Shown: in pieces, positions 1 through 11,800 of the stretch
How the letters are laid out: each line of letters opens with the position of its first letter
How positions within the stretch are numbered: the stretch's first letter is position 1
Assembly: GCA_016801885.1 (NCBI GenBank)
Contig: CM028882.1
Span: 18,679,047 to 18,743,046 of the forward strand
Origin: Toxotes chatareus
Lineage: Eukaryota > Chordata > Actinopteri > Toxotidae
Length of the DNA stretch: 64,000 bases
Direction: 5' to 3'
Notes under the pieces: generated by a model
The model's input: only the letters and a program-made list of their open reading frames with translations
What the model was told of the DNA's origin: nothing
The model's database searches: none
Position numbers and translations under genes: made by a program

Positions 1-247
1 GGGGCGGGTGGGGTTTCTTGAGTACAGTCAGTACTGCAGGAGGATTAACAGGGCCCGGGATGATGGGCGCAGGTGTTTTAAAGATGCAGTCGTCTGGGAA
101 GAGCTTCATCTTCTCTAGGCTGGAAGCGGTCGTGGTGGTGGTAGTGGAGCTCGAGCTGGAGTTAAGTGTGTCTGTCTTAGAGCTGTCTGTCAGTCCGTCC
201 TCTTCCAGTTGCAGGTCACAAGTCAGAGTGTCAATCTCATGAACAAC
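1..247 (-). CDS. prr16: prr16 (Largen) exon 2, 5' part, runs off the left edge
   Basis: Read on the minus strand, this exon follows an acceptor CACCAG at 248-253 and stays open to the window edge in phase 0. It begins VVHEIDTLTCDLQLEED, then DSSKTDTLNSSSSS, a Thr run, ASSLEKMK, and a proline-rich stretch with AVLTVLKKPHPP. This matches the second exon of PRR16/Largen, a small proline-rich protein that in mammals raises cell size by promoting translation, including of mitochondrial-protein mRNAs. The Ser/Thr run is low-complexity and probably length-variable. The remaining proline-rich part and the stop lie outside the window. Family recognition is from memory of the human protein. It is strengthened by finding exon 1 in the same phase at 6618-6752. 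Confidence 0.88.
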
Positions 248-1599
248 CTGGTGACAAGAAGAAGAAATGTCACTATGACAGCTGAGGTCAGGAATAATAA
301 ATAATGTAGCATGAGAGGAGGAAATATCACCTACAACAATCAAAGCTAAAATAACCCACACTATGACAGTGGTACCTGGGAAAATAATGATGATCCAAAT
401 AGGAGCTTGCTGGGCAAGAAAACAAAATGAAAAAATTGTTCTAGTAAGCAGTTAGTCTTTATCTCCTCATGTTCTTACTAAATGAATTAAAAAAAAAAAA
501 AACACACATTGTATAAAATTCAAAGATACACTTTGATTTATGAGTTCAAAAATTGATTAAGATATCACTATGACAACCACGCCAGGGAGAAAAGAAATAT
601 CACTACAATTTATGGGAATAGCCATGAGCCTGCCAGACTCTGACTTACAATGATATACTACAACAATCCCATGCACCATCAGGAGTGAGAAAAGTAACAA
701 TACCAACTATATGCTGTAAGCAAGACACATGAATACAAAAGCAGTGTCAGGAATAAAAGGAAAAGACACTGTCTACAAAAGAGTGCAGAGGACAAACACA
801 GGGATATAAGAAATAGAAAAGGGCACATATATGAAAAATCAATAGAATGTCAAGTCTCCTATTGGGAAAAAAATAGCATAAATGCTTGTAATATTCTGTG
901 GAAAATGAGAAAATGAGAGATTGATAGGAATCTTTGAAATTTAGCAAAAAAAAACAAGCACAACTACGCCAGGGAGAAAGTAAAAATCTCACACTGAAAC
1001 AAATGCTGAGAGGGAAGAGCCATTTCTACAAACAATAATGCCATATTTCTCAGCAACAGCACAGGAAGCAATCCATCATGGCATGAATTAATTCCAAATA
1101 GGCAACCTTGGTGTGACAGAAAGACAAAGAAACAAACAGATATTGTACAAAAAGCAGAAGACATGCAAAATCCCATCAGATATCCACCCTGCAAGCAACA
1201 CAATCTGAAAGAGCAAACACTGTTGCAGTGGTGCAATAATGTACACAGTGTGCCAGGGTGGAAAAGAAGACATAAGAAATACAGTATGACACAGCCCATT
1301 GAATATTTTTGTAAAAGGAAAAGGGCTAAACAAAACATTTAAATACAATTTAAATATTTTAACGAATCTGCAATCTTGAACTATAAGATCATTTATGAAT
1401 ATAATGCACTTTAGATGATTATAATGGGGGGCAATATGACAAAATTGTAATAAAAAGGAAATGGAAGAAATGCTCTGCTCTGCACAGTAGAAATAAATAT
1501 GAGATTCTGTCTCAGGACCCTGTGTAGACAGTAAATATTTAGATCCAAAGATACTTCCTTTGTCCTCAAAGAGGAAATTTGTTTTCAGAGCCTGCATAG

Positions 1600-1745
1600 A
1601 TGTCTGGTAAGATTCTCAGTTATCCAGGTCATGGTTATTCAAGAAGAGCTGAATCAAGGGCAGCTGGACTTGTTGGTAGATACTTGAAGACATTTCACCT
1701 CTCATCCAAGAGGCTTCTTCAGCTCTTCAGTACTGGGAAGTCAAG
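1600..1745 (-). repeat. Interspersed fish repeat fragment
   Basis: The segment carries TCTCATCCAAGAGGCTTCTT preceded by a GAAGACATTTCACC block. This signature recurs throughout teleost genomes, as I recall it. A second, more diverged and shorter relative lies at 13030-13085 in the opposite orientation (GAAGTCTCTTGAATGAGAAG). It has no coding capacity, and its class is uncertain. Confidence 0.5.
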
Positions 1746-2339
1746 TTCCCCTCGATTCAACTGTTCTTGCATAGAATGCATAGGGAAATATTAAAGAACT
1801 GTTGCAGCAGAAATTTGGTTTGGTGGCACTTTAAAGGCAACATGCAATACTGGAAACAGTTGTAAAGTGCATAATTTACAGACATACATACACTCTAATT
1901 GTACCTTCAAAATATGCTGAAAAACAAAGTCTTTCAAAGCATGATGTTAAACTGAACTTGATTCAATATCCAGCAATCAATATGCACCAGTGTAATAGGC
2001 AAATAATGGACTGGCTACATAAGTAAATAGCAATACTAGTGCCACAGGGTACTAAGTGAAATGCCTCTGGTTGTGATCTCCAGTCTGCAGTGCAGAGACA
2101 ATAGGTTGGAAGGACTGAAATTACATGCACACATAATAAACAATGCTCAAGGAACCATTATCTTGGGGGAATAAATTAAAAAAAGTTTAACAAAGAAAAT
2201 ACACATGGTGCTAAACTCTTCTGTGAACAAATAAATTATATTCAATAACACAATGTCCGTGTTCTTCAGCCATTTCCAGAATTCTATCCAAAAATATTCC
2301 CTTTGGAGAAGAGTTCCTTACTGGTTCTCTTATTATTGC

Positions 2340-4575
2340 ACCGATGCCCAGAACTAAAGTGCGTTGTTGGACATTTTATTTTTGGCTGCCTTTGTCATTA
2401 GTGATGATGAGGAGGCTAGGGAGACTTTGCATGCCTGCTATGAATGCATTGATGGGGAACGTTCACAGATGGGACCAGTCTGGCAGGAGGCTACCCATGT
2501 CATCACTGACTGCATCCTTTTCTGTGAAGACGTGATTGTCCCGACAAAAAATGTTCAAATCTTTTCAAATAATAAACCCTGCATCACAAAGAATCTGAGA
2601 AACACACTTAATCTGAAGAAAACAGCCTTCACCTCTGGCAATAACACTGAGGCCAAATTCATTCAAGCGAGGCTAAATAAGGAAATAACAGAGGCCAAAA
2701 GAGTCTATAAGGAGAAGGTACAGAGGCTCTTCCAAGAGAGCAAAGGCAGGGATGCCTGGAAAGGTGTTAAGTCACTGGCTTGCCTCCCAAATAACCGACC
2801 CCCTTCCTACCTAAGACCGGAGGAACGTGTGGAGAGTGCAGAGAGCCTCAACAGATTTTACTGCAGGTTTGACAAGCACAACTTTATACAGGAGAGGGAG
2901 GTGCTGACCACCAAGCTCTTGTCAAATACACTTACTAACACCAACATAGAGTTTCACCCAGGGAATACTGAAAGGTTGCTCAGGAGGATAAATCCTAATA
3001 AAGATCCAGGTTCTGACAATATCAGCAGATGTGTATTGAAAGCTTGTCATAAGCAGCTGGCTAGGGTCCTTTGTAATCTCCTCAACCGCTAACTCCATAC
3101 CAGCCATATGGGAATTTTTCAACATCTGTCCAGTCCCCAAGAAAAGTAACCCCACCTGTTCATCGCCCTGCAGCTTTAACATTGCTGGTGATGAAGAGCT
3201 TTGAAAGGCTCATTCTACCCCAGCTACAGCGAGAGGTTTGTGGGCTCACAGACCCACTCCAGTTTGCCTACAAGCAGCAGAGAGGTGTGGATGATGCAGT
3301 ACTGACTCTAGTGCACCTTACCCACATACATGTGGAGAAACCCAAATCATTTGTTAAGATGGTTTTTGTGGTTTTTCTCAAGTGCATTTAACACCATGCA
3401 AGCTCACCCAATGGGGCATAAACTTTGTCAGACGAGTGTCAGCCCTCATCTCATAATCCTCATCCTCTCCTTCACATACAGACACCAGACAGTCAGATTC
3501 AAAAGCCACCACAGCTCTCATTTCACCAGTTCTATTCAATTTGTATACAGACAACTGCAGGAGCTCAGATCCTGGGATTCTGTACATCAGGTATTCTGAT
3601 GGCACTGTTATTATTCATATTACTAACTCCAACAGCCGCATTGGTAAGAAAATCCACAATTTTGCAGGGTGGTGTGAGAACAACTATCTGGACCTAAATC
3701 CCAGCAAAACTAGAGAAATGCTATTGGATTTCAGGAGAGACTAACCCACTGCCCTGACTCTGAAAGTAAATGGCCAGTCAGCAGAGCACACTGAGGATTT
3801 TAAATACCCTGGCACTACCATGGATCAAAAGCTCACCTTTAAGGCTAATGGTGAGCTGATACTCTCTCAGTGCCAACAATGCCTGTTCTATCTCAGGAAG
3901 ATAAGGAAGCTCTAGTTCCAGCCATCGGTTCTGTAGGCGCTCCACAGAACTTTTGTGGAATCCATACTGACCTTCAATATTACCACATGGTTTGGAGGGA
4001 TGAGCGCTATCAACCTGAAACCCCTCATCAGGATTTTGAAGATTAGCAGCAAGATCATCATGTGTGAACAGGAGCCACTCAGCATCATCCATAAAAAATG
4101 GGCAGTAAATAAGGCCTCACAAAAGGCTGAAGACGTCACGCAAACCTCCAGAACACATACTACAGCGTCGCGTCCTCCAGATGCTGATATAGGTTCCTGC
4201 ACCTCAGAAGCAAAAGGGCCACAGCTAGTTTTGTTCCTGCCTCCATCCAGCGACTGAACTTTTAACCTTCCCCATCCCCACCTGTTCCCTAAAGGGAGTC
4301 AGTCAGTTTTCCTCTCCAGGAAACTGACTGGTCAACATGCTCCCCCACAGGCACAGGAACACACACACACACACCAGCATTGCTACTAGCACCGTTACTG
4401 CCTCTGGCTTTTATCCTATGTTCTTACCCTTGACTTTGTGTCTTAAAATGTTTGTGAATTTCATGTGTCATGGCTGCACACAATAAGTAGGTAATCATTG
4501 TCATGACTGGGCTATGATTGTTTGTGATAGTTGTATTTGTCTTTTTTGTTCACTGCACAAATAAAGAAATTTTGT
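2340..4575 (+). mobile_element. Decayed LINE (CR1/L2-like non-LTR retrotransposon), ORF2 remnant
   Basis: Pieces in shifting frames together resemble a non-LTR ORF2 from the endonuclease-RT linker to the end of the reverse transcriptase. About 2364-3092 gives NNKPCITKNLRNTLNLKKTAF and SLNRFYCRFDKHN, followed by NPNKDPGSDNISRCVLKA, the usual K-x-PGxD start of the RT. About 3182-3360 gives LTDPLQFAYKQQRGVDDAV. About 3600-3740 gives NNYLDLNPSKTREMLLDFRRD, and 3955-4100 gives ESILTFNITTWFGGM. Stops and frameshifts separate every piece, so the copy is dead. The 3' tail has AATAAAGAAATTTTGTC and a T-rich run near 4560-4590. It lies antisense inside the prr16 intron. Clade assignment is tentative. 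No 5' end or target-site duplication was found. Confidence 0.85.
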
Positions 4576-6414
4576 CATTTTTTTTTATTAGATTTTGATT
4601 GAGGATCCAGCAGTCAGTGAGTCTAAAGAAAATCTAATACATAATGAGCTGAGTTCATAGTACCATATAACTGAAACACTGTTGAAACATCCTGTAAGGA
4701 AAATCCACCATCAGAAAAGTAATGTTAAAGTATTTTCCTTTACAGCATTCATAAAATAATTACTACACTGACAATGTGCTAAATGTTCATTTTCTGGATT
4801 AGCAATGCTTATCTCAGAGTACCCAGTACATTAGCCCAGTGTAAAACACTACTGCTATCATCTAAGGGTTTGAAATGCATGCCCAAACAGTGGCTTGAGA
4901 GGAGGCTAAGAAAGAAATGAAGAGAGAGAGTGATGAGGAGCGAAACAAAGAGCAAGAAAGAATGACTGAAAGGAATAGATAAATAGAAAGACAAAAAGCC
5001 AGGGAAGAGAAGGCAATAGAGCTAAACTCTCCATGCAGTCTTTAAATGGATAATTTGTTGGGACATGCACAAGAGGTAATACCAGTATCCCAGTGTGCAG
5101 GCCCTGCTGTAGGCCAGGCAGCTACTGTGGCTGTGCCAAGCATCTGGGCAGGGTCCCTCCTCAGAGCCAGGCTCGGCTCCAGCCCCGTTTGTGAGTTATA
5201 ACAGATAACTGCATTTCAAATGGATTATACCCCAAACACTGGCTTTGATAGTAACACCCCCTTGAGGTATGTGTTTAATGTGTGTGGTGTCAGAATAACT
5301 GATCCTCTACACAATTTCCTGCAAGCAAAAAAAAATAGAAGGAAAAGAAAGAGGGCACATCACAAAAAATAACAATAGATTACAATGCTTTTGTCTTTTC
5401 ATTTATCTCTGGCGCCTGCTGTGAGACATTGTAAACTGCTGAAAAACACAAAGAAGTCTAATTCAGCTCAAGTTGTGAAAACAGAGTAAAGGGAGCAGAG
5501 AGGCAGAAGGAGACAGATGCTGTGTCGACTACCCATCCATAATGTAGGAACCAGAGGCTGTATGCAATAGGGTTTTATTAGACTGACAGCCTGTCATGTT
5601 AGGGTGAGGTGTTTGGCACAGCAGGCCGGATGCCTGGTGTGTGGCCGGTAGAGGAATGTAAACATAAAAACAGGTTAAGACTGCAGAGGTGGCAGCAAAG
5701 GATCCAGTGACTGGCAAAAGAGGAAATACTGATATGAAGCAAGCGCTGTAACATGAATGAAAAAAAAAATCTCTGCACAGAGGTGCTTCTAGATATTCTT
5801 GGCTCTGAGAACAACTCGCTGTAAATAAAAACATTACATATCCTCATATAATGTGTGAATCCTTCAGATACTCCCCGACTCCCATTCAGCAACCCTGTCT
5901 CTGCATCACTGAGATTTGAATAGCCAATCAGACAGCTGAGAGTTTTGATCTTTAACAAGGACTCTGTAGAGAGAGGGAAAGGAGAAAGAAAGCAGACAAC
6001 AAGAGATAAAGAAAGGATGAAGATGAGCAGCTACGATAAATACAGACATGCGGTGAAAGATAAAAGACAAATAAAGTTGAAGATAAAGAAACAGGGAGAC
6101 ACCACGAGATACTGAGAGAGATGAAAAGTGAAAAGACAACTGCTCTATTATTTGGCAGGAGATGATTCACAGCAAACAACAGTCAGCATTAAGATGATGA
6201 AATGCAATGCAAAGGCGCCTTCCTGGTTGAACCAACTTGTCCATTAAATATTAATTGTGATTACATTTTTCTCACTTTCATCAAAGCCTGTGAGTCAGGG
6301 CGAAGAAGATGTCCTGTCATTTCACACCCCACATCCTCCTGTGCCAAATGTCTTTCATATTGGAGATAATGATCACATACATTAGTGGGTAGGGAGAGGA
6401 GCACGGTCTGTATG

Positions 6415-6415
<1 letters not shown>

Positions 6416-6456
<41 letters not shown>
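6416..6456. repeat. (TG)n microsatellite
   Basis: An almost uninterrupted TG dinucleotide run of about 40 bp lies in the prr16 intron, about 160 bp beyond the exon 1 donor. Confidence 0.97.
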
Positions 6457-6457
<1 letters not shown>

Positions 6458-6617
6458 GTCATAGCGTTTTCCAGGCCCCAGTGAGATGGACATCAGCCTC
6501 GCATCTTTTCTCAGACAAGAATGCTTAGAAAGAGCATCCTCCAACCAAGCCTGTGGAACTACTGCAACACATGGCAGACTAGTGCAAGGCGCGTTATGGT
6601 GTTTCTCGTTCATTTAC

Positions 6618-6752
6618 CTCTTTGAGCTCTTTGGCTACATCCTTGAGGTCTCCCAGGATGGTTTCCAAATTCTCCACGATTGTCTTGATCTCCTTTTTCA
6701 CTTGTACTTTGGAGACTACTCCTTCAGCCTCTGCATTTGGTGTCCCTGACAT
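6618..6752 (-). CDS. prr16: prr16 (Largen) exon 1, coding part
   Basis: The minus-strand ATG is at 6752-6750. The open frame gives 45 residues (MSGTPNAEAEGVVSK, then VQVKKEIKTIVENLE and GDLKDVAKELKE). It ends exactly at a GTAAAT donor (6617-6612) in phase 0, which joins exon 2 at 247. The Lys/Glu/Leu-rich segment from about residue 15 to 45 looks like an amphipathic helix or short coiled coil continuing into exon 2, as in vertebrate PRR16. The start is chosen because it is the only ATG in this frame near the conserved block and gives the short N-terminus usual for the family. The gene is divergent from hsd17b4, with about 2 kb between start codons. Confidence 0.88.
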
Positions 6753-7423
6753 TCTTCGGTTTATGGCACAGTCTATTTCATGGAGGATCTCGGGTCAAAT
6801 CCTTTGGTCGCCACGCTGCCACTTTGCCAACGCATTTTTATTCAGTCCTCCGCTCCGTTTTACTTTTGCTCCTACATCACTGCTAGGACGGAGAGAAGTG
6901 GCGTCGGACAGCGTTGTATATCTACCACTAGGCATGCGCAATAGAGCGTAACACAAAAAATAAGGGTTATGTTAAAATATTGTATCATACTGTCTGAGAA
7001 ACCGTCCACAGGTTTATGCACTTTACACGTTTATGTCCAACAACAACAAAAAAATGACGTGCCACGAATATCCCTCACGTCGAAAGAGCGCTAGATTCAA
7101 CATTTTACAACAAAATGACCAGCAAGAACGCGTTAAAATATATGTTAGCTGTAGTAAATAAAGAGGAGAGCAGAAAGAAGGAGTCCGTCTAAGCCGTCAC
7201 ACCGTCGGTCGTTGTTATAATTGTCCATAATCCCAAGGCATCGGCAAAACGGTAATGCACTACCCCCTTTTTTCTCAAATAGTATGCAATTCGCCTCGGA
7301 AAGCCGACAGGTACCGACACCCCAGAGGCACTCTCCACCGAAAAACACGCCGTCAGTTTCATCCTGTTTCCATCGCAGCCTCCTTGGAGAGTCTGAGCAG
7401 CCAACGTCCGGGAGCAGAGGATG

Positions 7424-7474
<51 letters not shown>

Positions 7475-7493
7475 ACTCTCTCTCTCTCTCTCT
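7424..7493. repeat. (CT)n microsatellite
   Basis: The tract is about 70 bp of almost pure CT with two small interruptions (TTTC, TTTCA). It is GA on the prr16 sense strand, about 670 bp upstream of the prr16 start codon, so it could lie in the 5' UTR or promoter. Protein frames read through it (poly Leu-Ser) are artefacts. Confidence 0.97.
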
Positions 7494-7714
7494 TTACGCG
7501 GCTGCTGTTAGTTTGTTCCCATTTCATAACACAGGCATGCCGAGGAGGCATTTAAGAGGTCTCTTATAGTGTTATGACCTGAACTGCTGTGTTCATGGAC
7601 GGATGATGAGAAAATGGGCCCCTGGGTACAGACAAGTAAGAGGCCCCCCATCCCTCCTTTATAAGATTTGCAAACTAAGACACAAAATTAGTAAATAGTG
7701 TGCCGTTTATAATC

Positions 7715-7860
7715 TTCTTGTGTCTCTTTGTGGTCGTTTTCTATCCCTTGTGTTCATTTTGCATCTCTTTGTAGTTGTTCTATATTTCTTTGTGTCTTTT
7801 TGATGTCAAAACTTTGTATGTACAAACTTGGCCAATAAATCTGATTCTGATTTTGTATGC
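7715..7860 (+). repeat. Low-copy minisatellite and retroelement 3' tail
   Basis: Diverged repeats of a TTTGTGTCTCTTTGTRGTYG-like unit run from about 7715 to 7805. They are followed by ACTTGGCCAATAAATCTGAT and TCTGATT. The latter is the usual 3' end of several fish LINE/SINE families (AATAAA followed by CTGATT repeats). Only the tail is recognisable. Confidence 0.45.
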
Positions 7861-8806
7861 ATGCATAAAAGTGGCAACCTGACTCAGGGTGGTGGCTGGC
7901 TTGGGAGAGTGTGGACAACCAGCCCATCTCCCAGCATGCACCACAAGCATGCATGTATAACCTCCTGAGACCCGGCAATTCATTTTTGTCCTCTGTGGGG
8001 GACACGAGTCTGAGACCCCTAGGTCAAAATATCATTTATAGAATCTATCTCAATTGTACTGTCATGGACATCCAAGACTTTCTTGTGATGCCTCAGTTGT
8101 GGGGTTGTGGCCAATACAGCTAATGCACTGTCTTTACTTCCACATTTTACTGCTCACTGGCCTTGCTGTTATCAGTATCAATCACTCAGTAGGGGAGAAG
8201 ATTTCCTATGATGACATTATTGATGATTTTGCATCAAGGAAGGCCAGAAAGGTCAGGTTTTAGTTTTAGTTTGCTGTCCTTAGTGCAATAGTGTTATAAT
8301 TAGATTTCCTGTAGTGCGTTTTCATTTGTGTGATGAAGGATTTGTGCTATTCAGAATATCAATTAATATTATTAAAACATGGCAGTTTGTGTAAAATGTC
8401 TTTTCTTTTTTATTTTCTGGAGGGCGCTTGTAGGGGGTCTTGCCCAGGGAGTAATTCAATGTAGAACCACCACTGGTGAAAAGTGCTATAGTAAGAAAAA
8501 AAAACAGTCATTTATCAAATGGGGTCATTCAGCCAATGGGACATAAACTCTGTTAATCAAGTAATCAACTAATTGTTGCAGCTGTGATTCAAGCATACTC
8601 ATAGTAAACTACTTGTGGGAAATCAAAGGTCGTGAAAACAGGGTTAATAAAATCCTGGTTTCTGATTGGTCACTGCTGAGACCGTCCCCTCGTAATTGCG
8701 GAAGTGTAACTTGTAGGCGTTCACCCTTCTGTCTGTGAAAAGCAGTGTCGCTCTTGTAGGCACTGTGCTCCTGTTGTTCAGGAATAAAGACTAATATCTC
8801 ACAGGA

Positions 8807-11800
8807 ATGTCTTTGTCTTTCGAAGGAAGAGTCGTGCTTGTCACCGGGGCCGGAGGAGGTAAACTCGTCGTGCAAACATAACGGAGCCTTAGCTGTGGCT
8901 GTTACTGCTGCTAACTGTAACTACGCCTAAGGGTTTTGTAACGTTAGCTGCTAATGCTAACCTGCAAGTTGCGACGATTTAGTAAATATGTTAGACAAAT
9001 GATTAAAACAGCTAGTGCACAAATCTCTTCTGTTGGATTCCCTGCCCAGGTGTTAATCTCGGTATCTTGCGGATTGCTAACAATGGCGAAACAGTTAGAA
9101 GTTGCTAAGTCGTTACAGTAAACAATCTATGAACCTTCTGGAAACAATGAAACACACTTGTTGATACTACTATAAAACATACTCTGCATTAATTAGACTA
9201 GCAACAGACTTTTGCCAGCCTTTGCATTTGAAGGGCAAAGGGAGCAAAGTACATGTAATGCAATGGCTTATAGTCACTCCAGTGCAAAGTGTGTGAAAGG
9301 GCACATGCACCAGCACCCCTACAGTCAGTGGCCAGTGCAAAAATATTTGTGTTCTCAACGGGCTCCCTTACCCGTTTGATACAAGTGTGTAAAACAGTGG
9401 ATCTGTAGTGGTTATCATGCCAGTAATGAAGTGCTTCAAATATATTTAATAAAGTCTGAACAATCTGAAATCATGATACGGAGGTCTTGTTAAATAATAA
9501 CTCACCCAGAGTCATTAAAGCTTTCTATTGATGCTGAAGGTTAATTTCTGTTGTTGAAACAGATCAAAACACTATAATAAAATAATTTACAATAAAATAT
9601 ATTCCTTCATGTCAGTATTGGAAGGCTCTTAGTGTAAACTCCTGAAAATGTTTGTTTAAAAAAACAATTTTAAAAAAGTAAAAACAATGTTTTAATTCAG
9701 TGTTTTGTTGGGCCCTGGTAACTTAAGTCCACTATTCCCCTCACTATGTCGTCCCTGTCAACAGTGAATGTTAATGTGAGGGGTGTACTCTATAGGCTCA
9801 TCTGTCTTTCTTTTTTTTTTGCAGGTCTTGGCAGAGAATATGCACTGGCTTTTGCTGAAAGAGGCGCCTCAGTTATAGGTAAATAAAGGATTGTCATTTC
9901 GATCGTCCTATACCTCATTTGTTTTAGAACAGATATAATGTATATACTGTGGTTAGTGCAGGTCTTGATGTTACATTTTTAGTGAAATGCCTGCTGAAAG
10001 TCAGGGTTAATTGATTTTTTTTTTTTTTGGATAATAGAGAGACAGTCATATAAATGTGCACATTGACCCATTTTTGGCCCAGCATGATTCCAAATGTTTA
10101 TCTGAGTTGTCAGGGACTGGACATCAGTTTCATTCTTTTTTAGCAGTCTTATTAAAATGTTAGCTTTTTACCACATGTACATATCATTTGCTGCTGACTA
10201 CATATAGAAAAGTATATAGCAGTGATATAATTTCTGTGACATGAATAAATATCTGAGATGACAAAAAACCTGTAGATTCTTTTGAATTTGATTTTATTGT
10301 GACAGCATTCCTTGGTTTCATGTTCACTTACTTGAAGTAATATTCCAATGTGTTTCATGCCAGGAGGTAGAAAGATATCAAAGAAAGGGGGGGGGGCTCC
10401 TGCATCAAATTGGTACTCAGTATCACCAGATAACCCTGAGCCGAGGTATTGAAATTGGTATTGCAAGAGAAAAAAATTGATCGGTTCACCCCTACAATTA
10501 GGTAATTTGAATTAGACCTCAAAATGAGGCATGTCATAGAGAAATGTGCATTGCATTGACTGTCACAGTAATGATGTTACTTTTTAGACTGCACAGTTGT
10601 AGATGTTGGCATAAATATTTACCCTTCCCAAAATAATCGTTTTCCCTGCTGCCTGGACTGAACTTGCCCTTGAACTCTGACAAGGAATCAGCTTAGCTAT
10701 ATTTTTCTCCTAACCTAATCACTCGTGGAGAATTGCAGAACTCACCCCATTATTGCTAATCTTTTTCTTCTTCTTGCAATAAAGTGAATGACCTTGGGGC
10801 AGACACTAAAGGGGGTGGAAAGAGTTCTGCAGCTGCTGATAAGGTGGTGGAGGAGATAAGAGCGAAGGGAGGCAAAGCTGTGGCAAACTATGGTGAGAAG
10901 TTTGGACTAGCCTTCTTGTCTTAAGTCTTCTCTGACACATCATTATCTCCATCAGTTTTTTTTTTCTTTACTGCTTACCATGTATTATTTAGCTTATGTA
11001 ATGGTAGACTCAGAAACAATATTGATTTTTGTCAGCACACAGATGAAGCTGTTAACGAGTGTCGAAAACAGATTTATCTCCCTATTTTATCTTTGTGCAT
11101 ATCACATATGTAAGAAAAAAACATTTTGAAGAAGAAAACAAGACTTTGTTCAATGTGGTTCATTGGTGGTGTAGAACTTGTCAAAATTGTTTGTGAATGT
11201 GACACAAAGGTATCATTTGCCTGAAAAGTTGGCATAGTTTCTATCCAGTTTACAACAAACGATGCCCAGCAATCAATAAAAATGTTATTTCACACATCAT
11301 TACTTAACAGACTGAGCAAGTGAGCCTGTCGGGTTTCTCTTGTATTGAATAAAACTTTCTCATAAGATTTCTCTTCATCTTAGTTGTATTATTGTAACTA
11401 TGACAGAGGTATTTATGAACCTACATGCAAACAGCACAAATGCAGTTTTAAAACTATAGCCAAGCTATCATAGAAAAAAGCTACATACAATTATTTTGAA
11501 ATTCAGTTATGCGAAACAGTTATCAATCACTCTCATCACTTACCAAGTGCAATTTTCTGTTGTGCACATACAGATTCTGTAGAAGATGGAGAAAAACTCA
11601 TTCAGTCAGTGCTGGATGCATTTGGAAGAATAGGTGCGTATTAGATGTGTACAGCAATACTGTGTACACTGTGGAGTTGATACTTATCCCAAGTACTGCA
11701 TTATTGAAAAAGCTCAATTAAATGATTGTTAGTATTGTCATAAATATAATTGATTAAATCTGTATAATATATCTTTTCTTCCAGATGTTGTTGTAAACAA

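Larger units (their letters stand above)
248..6617 (-). other. prr16: prr16 intron 1
   Basis: This 6.4 kb intron is defined by the donor next to 6618 and the acceptor next to 247 (minus strand). It contains an interspersed repeat at 1600-1745, a decayed LINE at 2340-4575 inserted antisense to the gene, and a TG tract at 6416-6456. The stretches 260-1600, 1750-2340 and 4580-6400 are A-rich, non-coding sequence in which no gene was recognised. Confidence 0.8.
6753..8806. promoter_or_regulatory. Divergent prr16 / hsd17b4 intergenic region
   Basis: The two start codons face away from each other about 2 kb apart. The prr16 5' UTR and promoter must lie to the right of 6752, and those of hsd17b4 to the left of 8807. 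Next to hsd17b4, an inverted CCAAT box (ATTGG at 8665-8669) sits in a CpG-containing segment, 138 bp before the ATG. A CT tract occupies 7424-7493, and repeat-derived sequence lies at about 7715-7860. No TATA box can be assigned with confidence. The transcription starts are unknown, so the promoters may be separate rather than shared. Confidence 0.5.

Noticed and set aside
5529..6179. Several minus-strand Ser/Leu/Phe-rich open frames
   Set aside because: They arise from purine-rich intronic DNA on the plus strand. They overlap each other and show no splice-consistent exon or domain.
7189..7569. Open frames with Ser-Leu or Arg-Glu runs
   Set aside because: They are produced by the CT tract. 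No conserved residues were found on either side.
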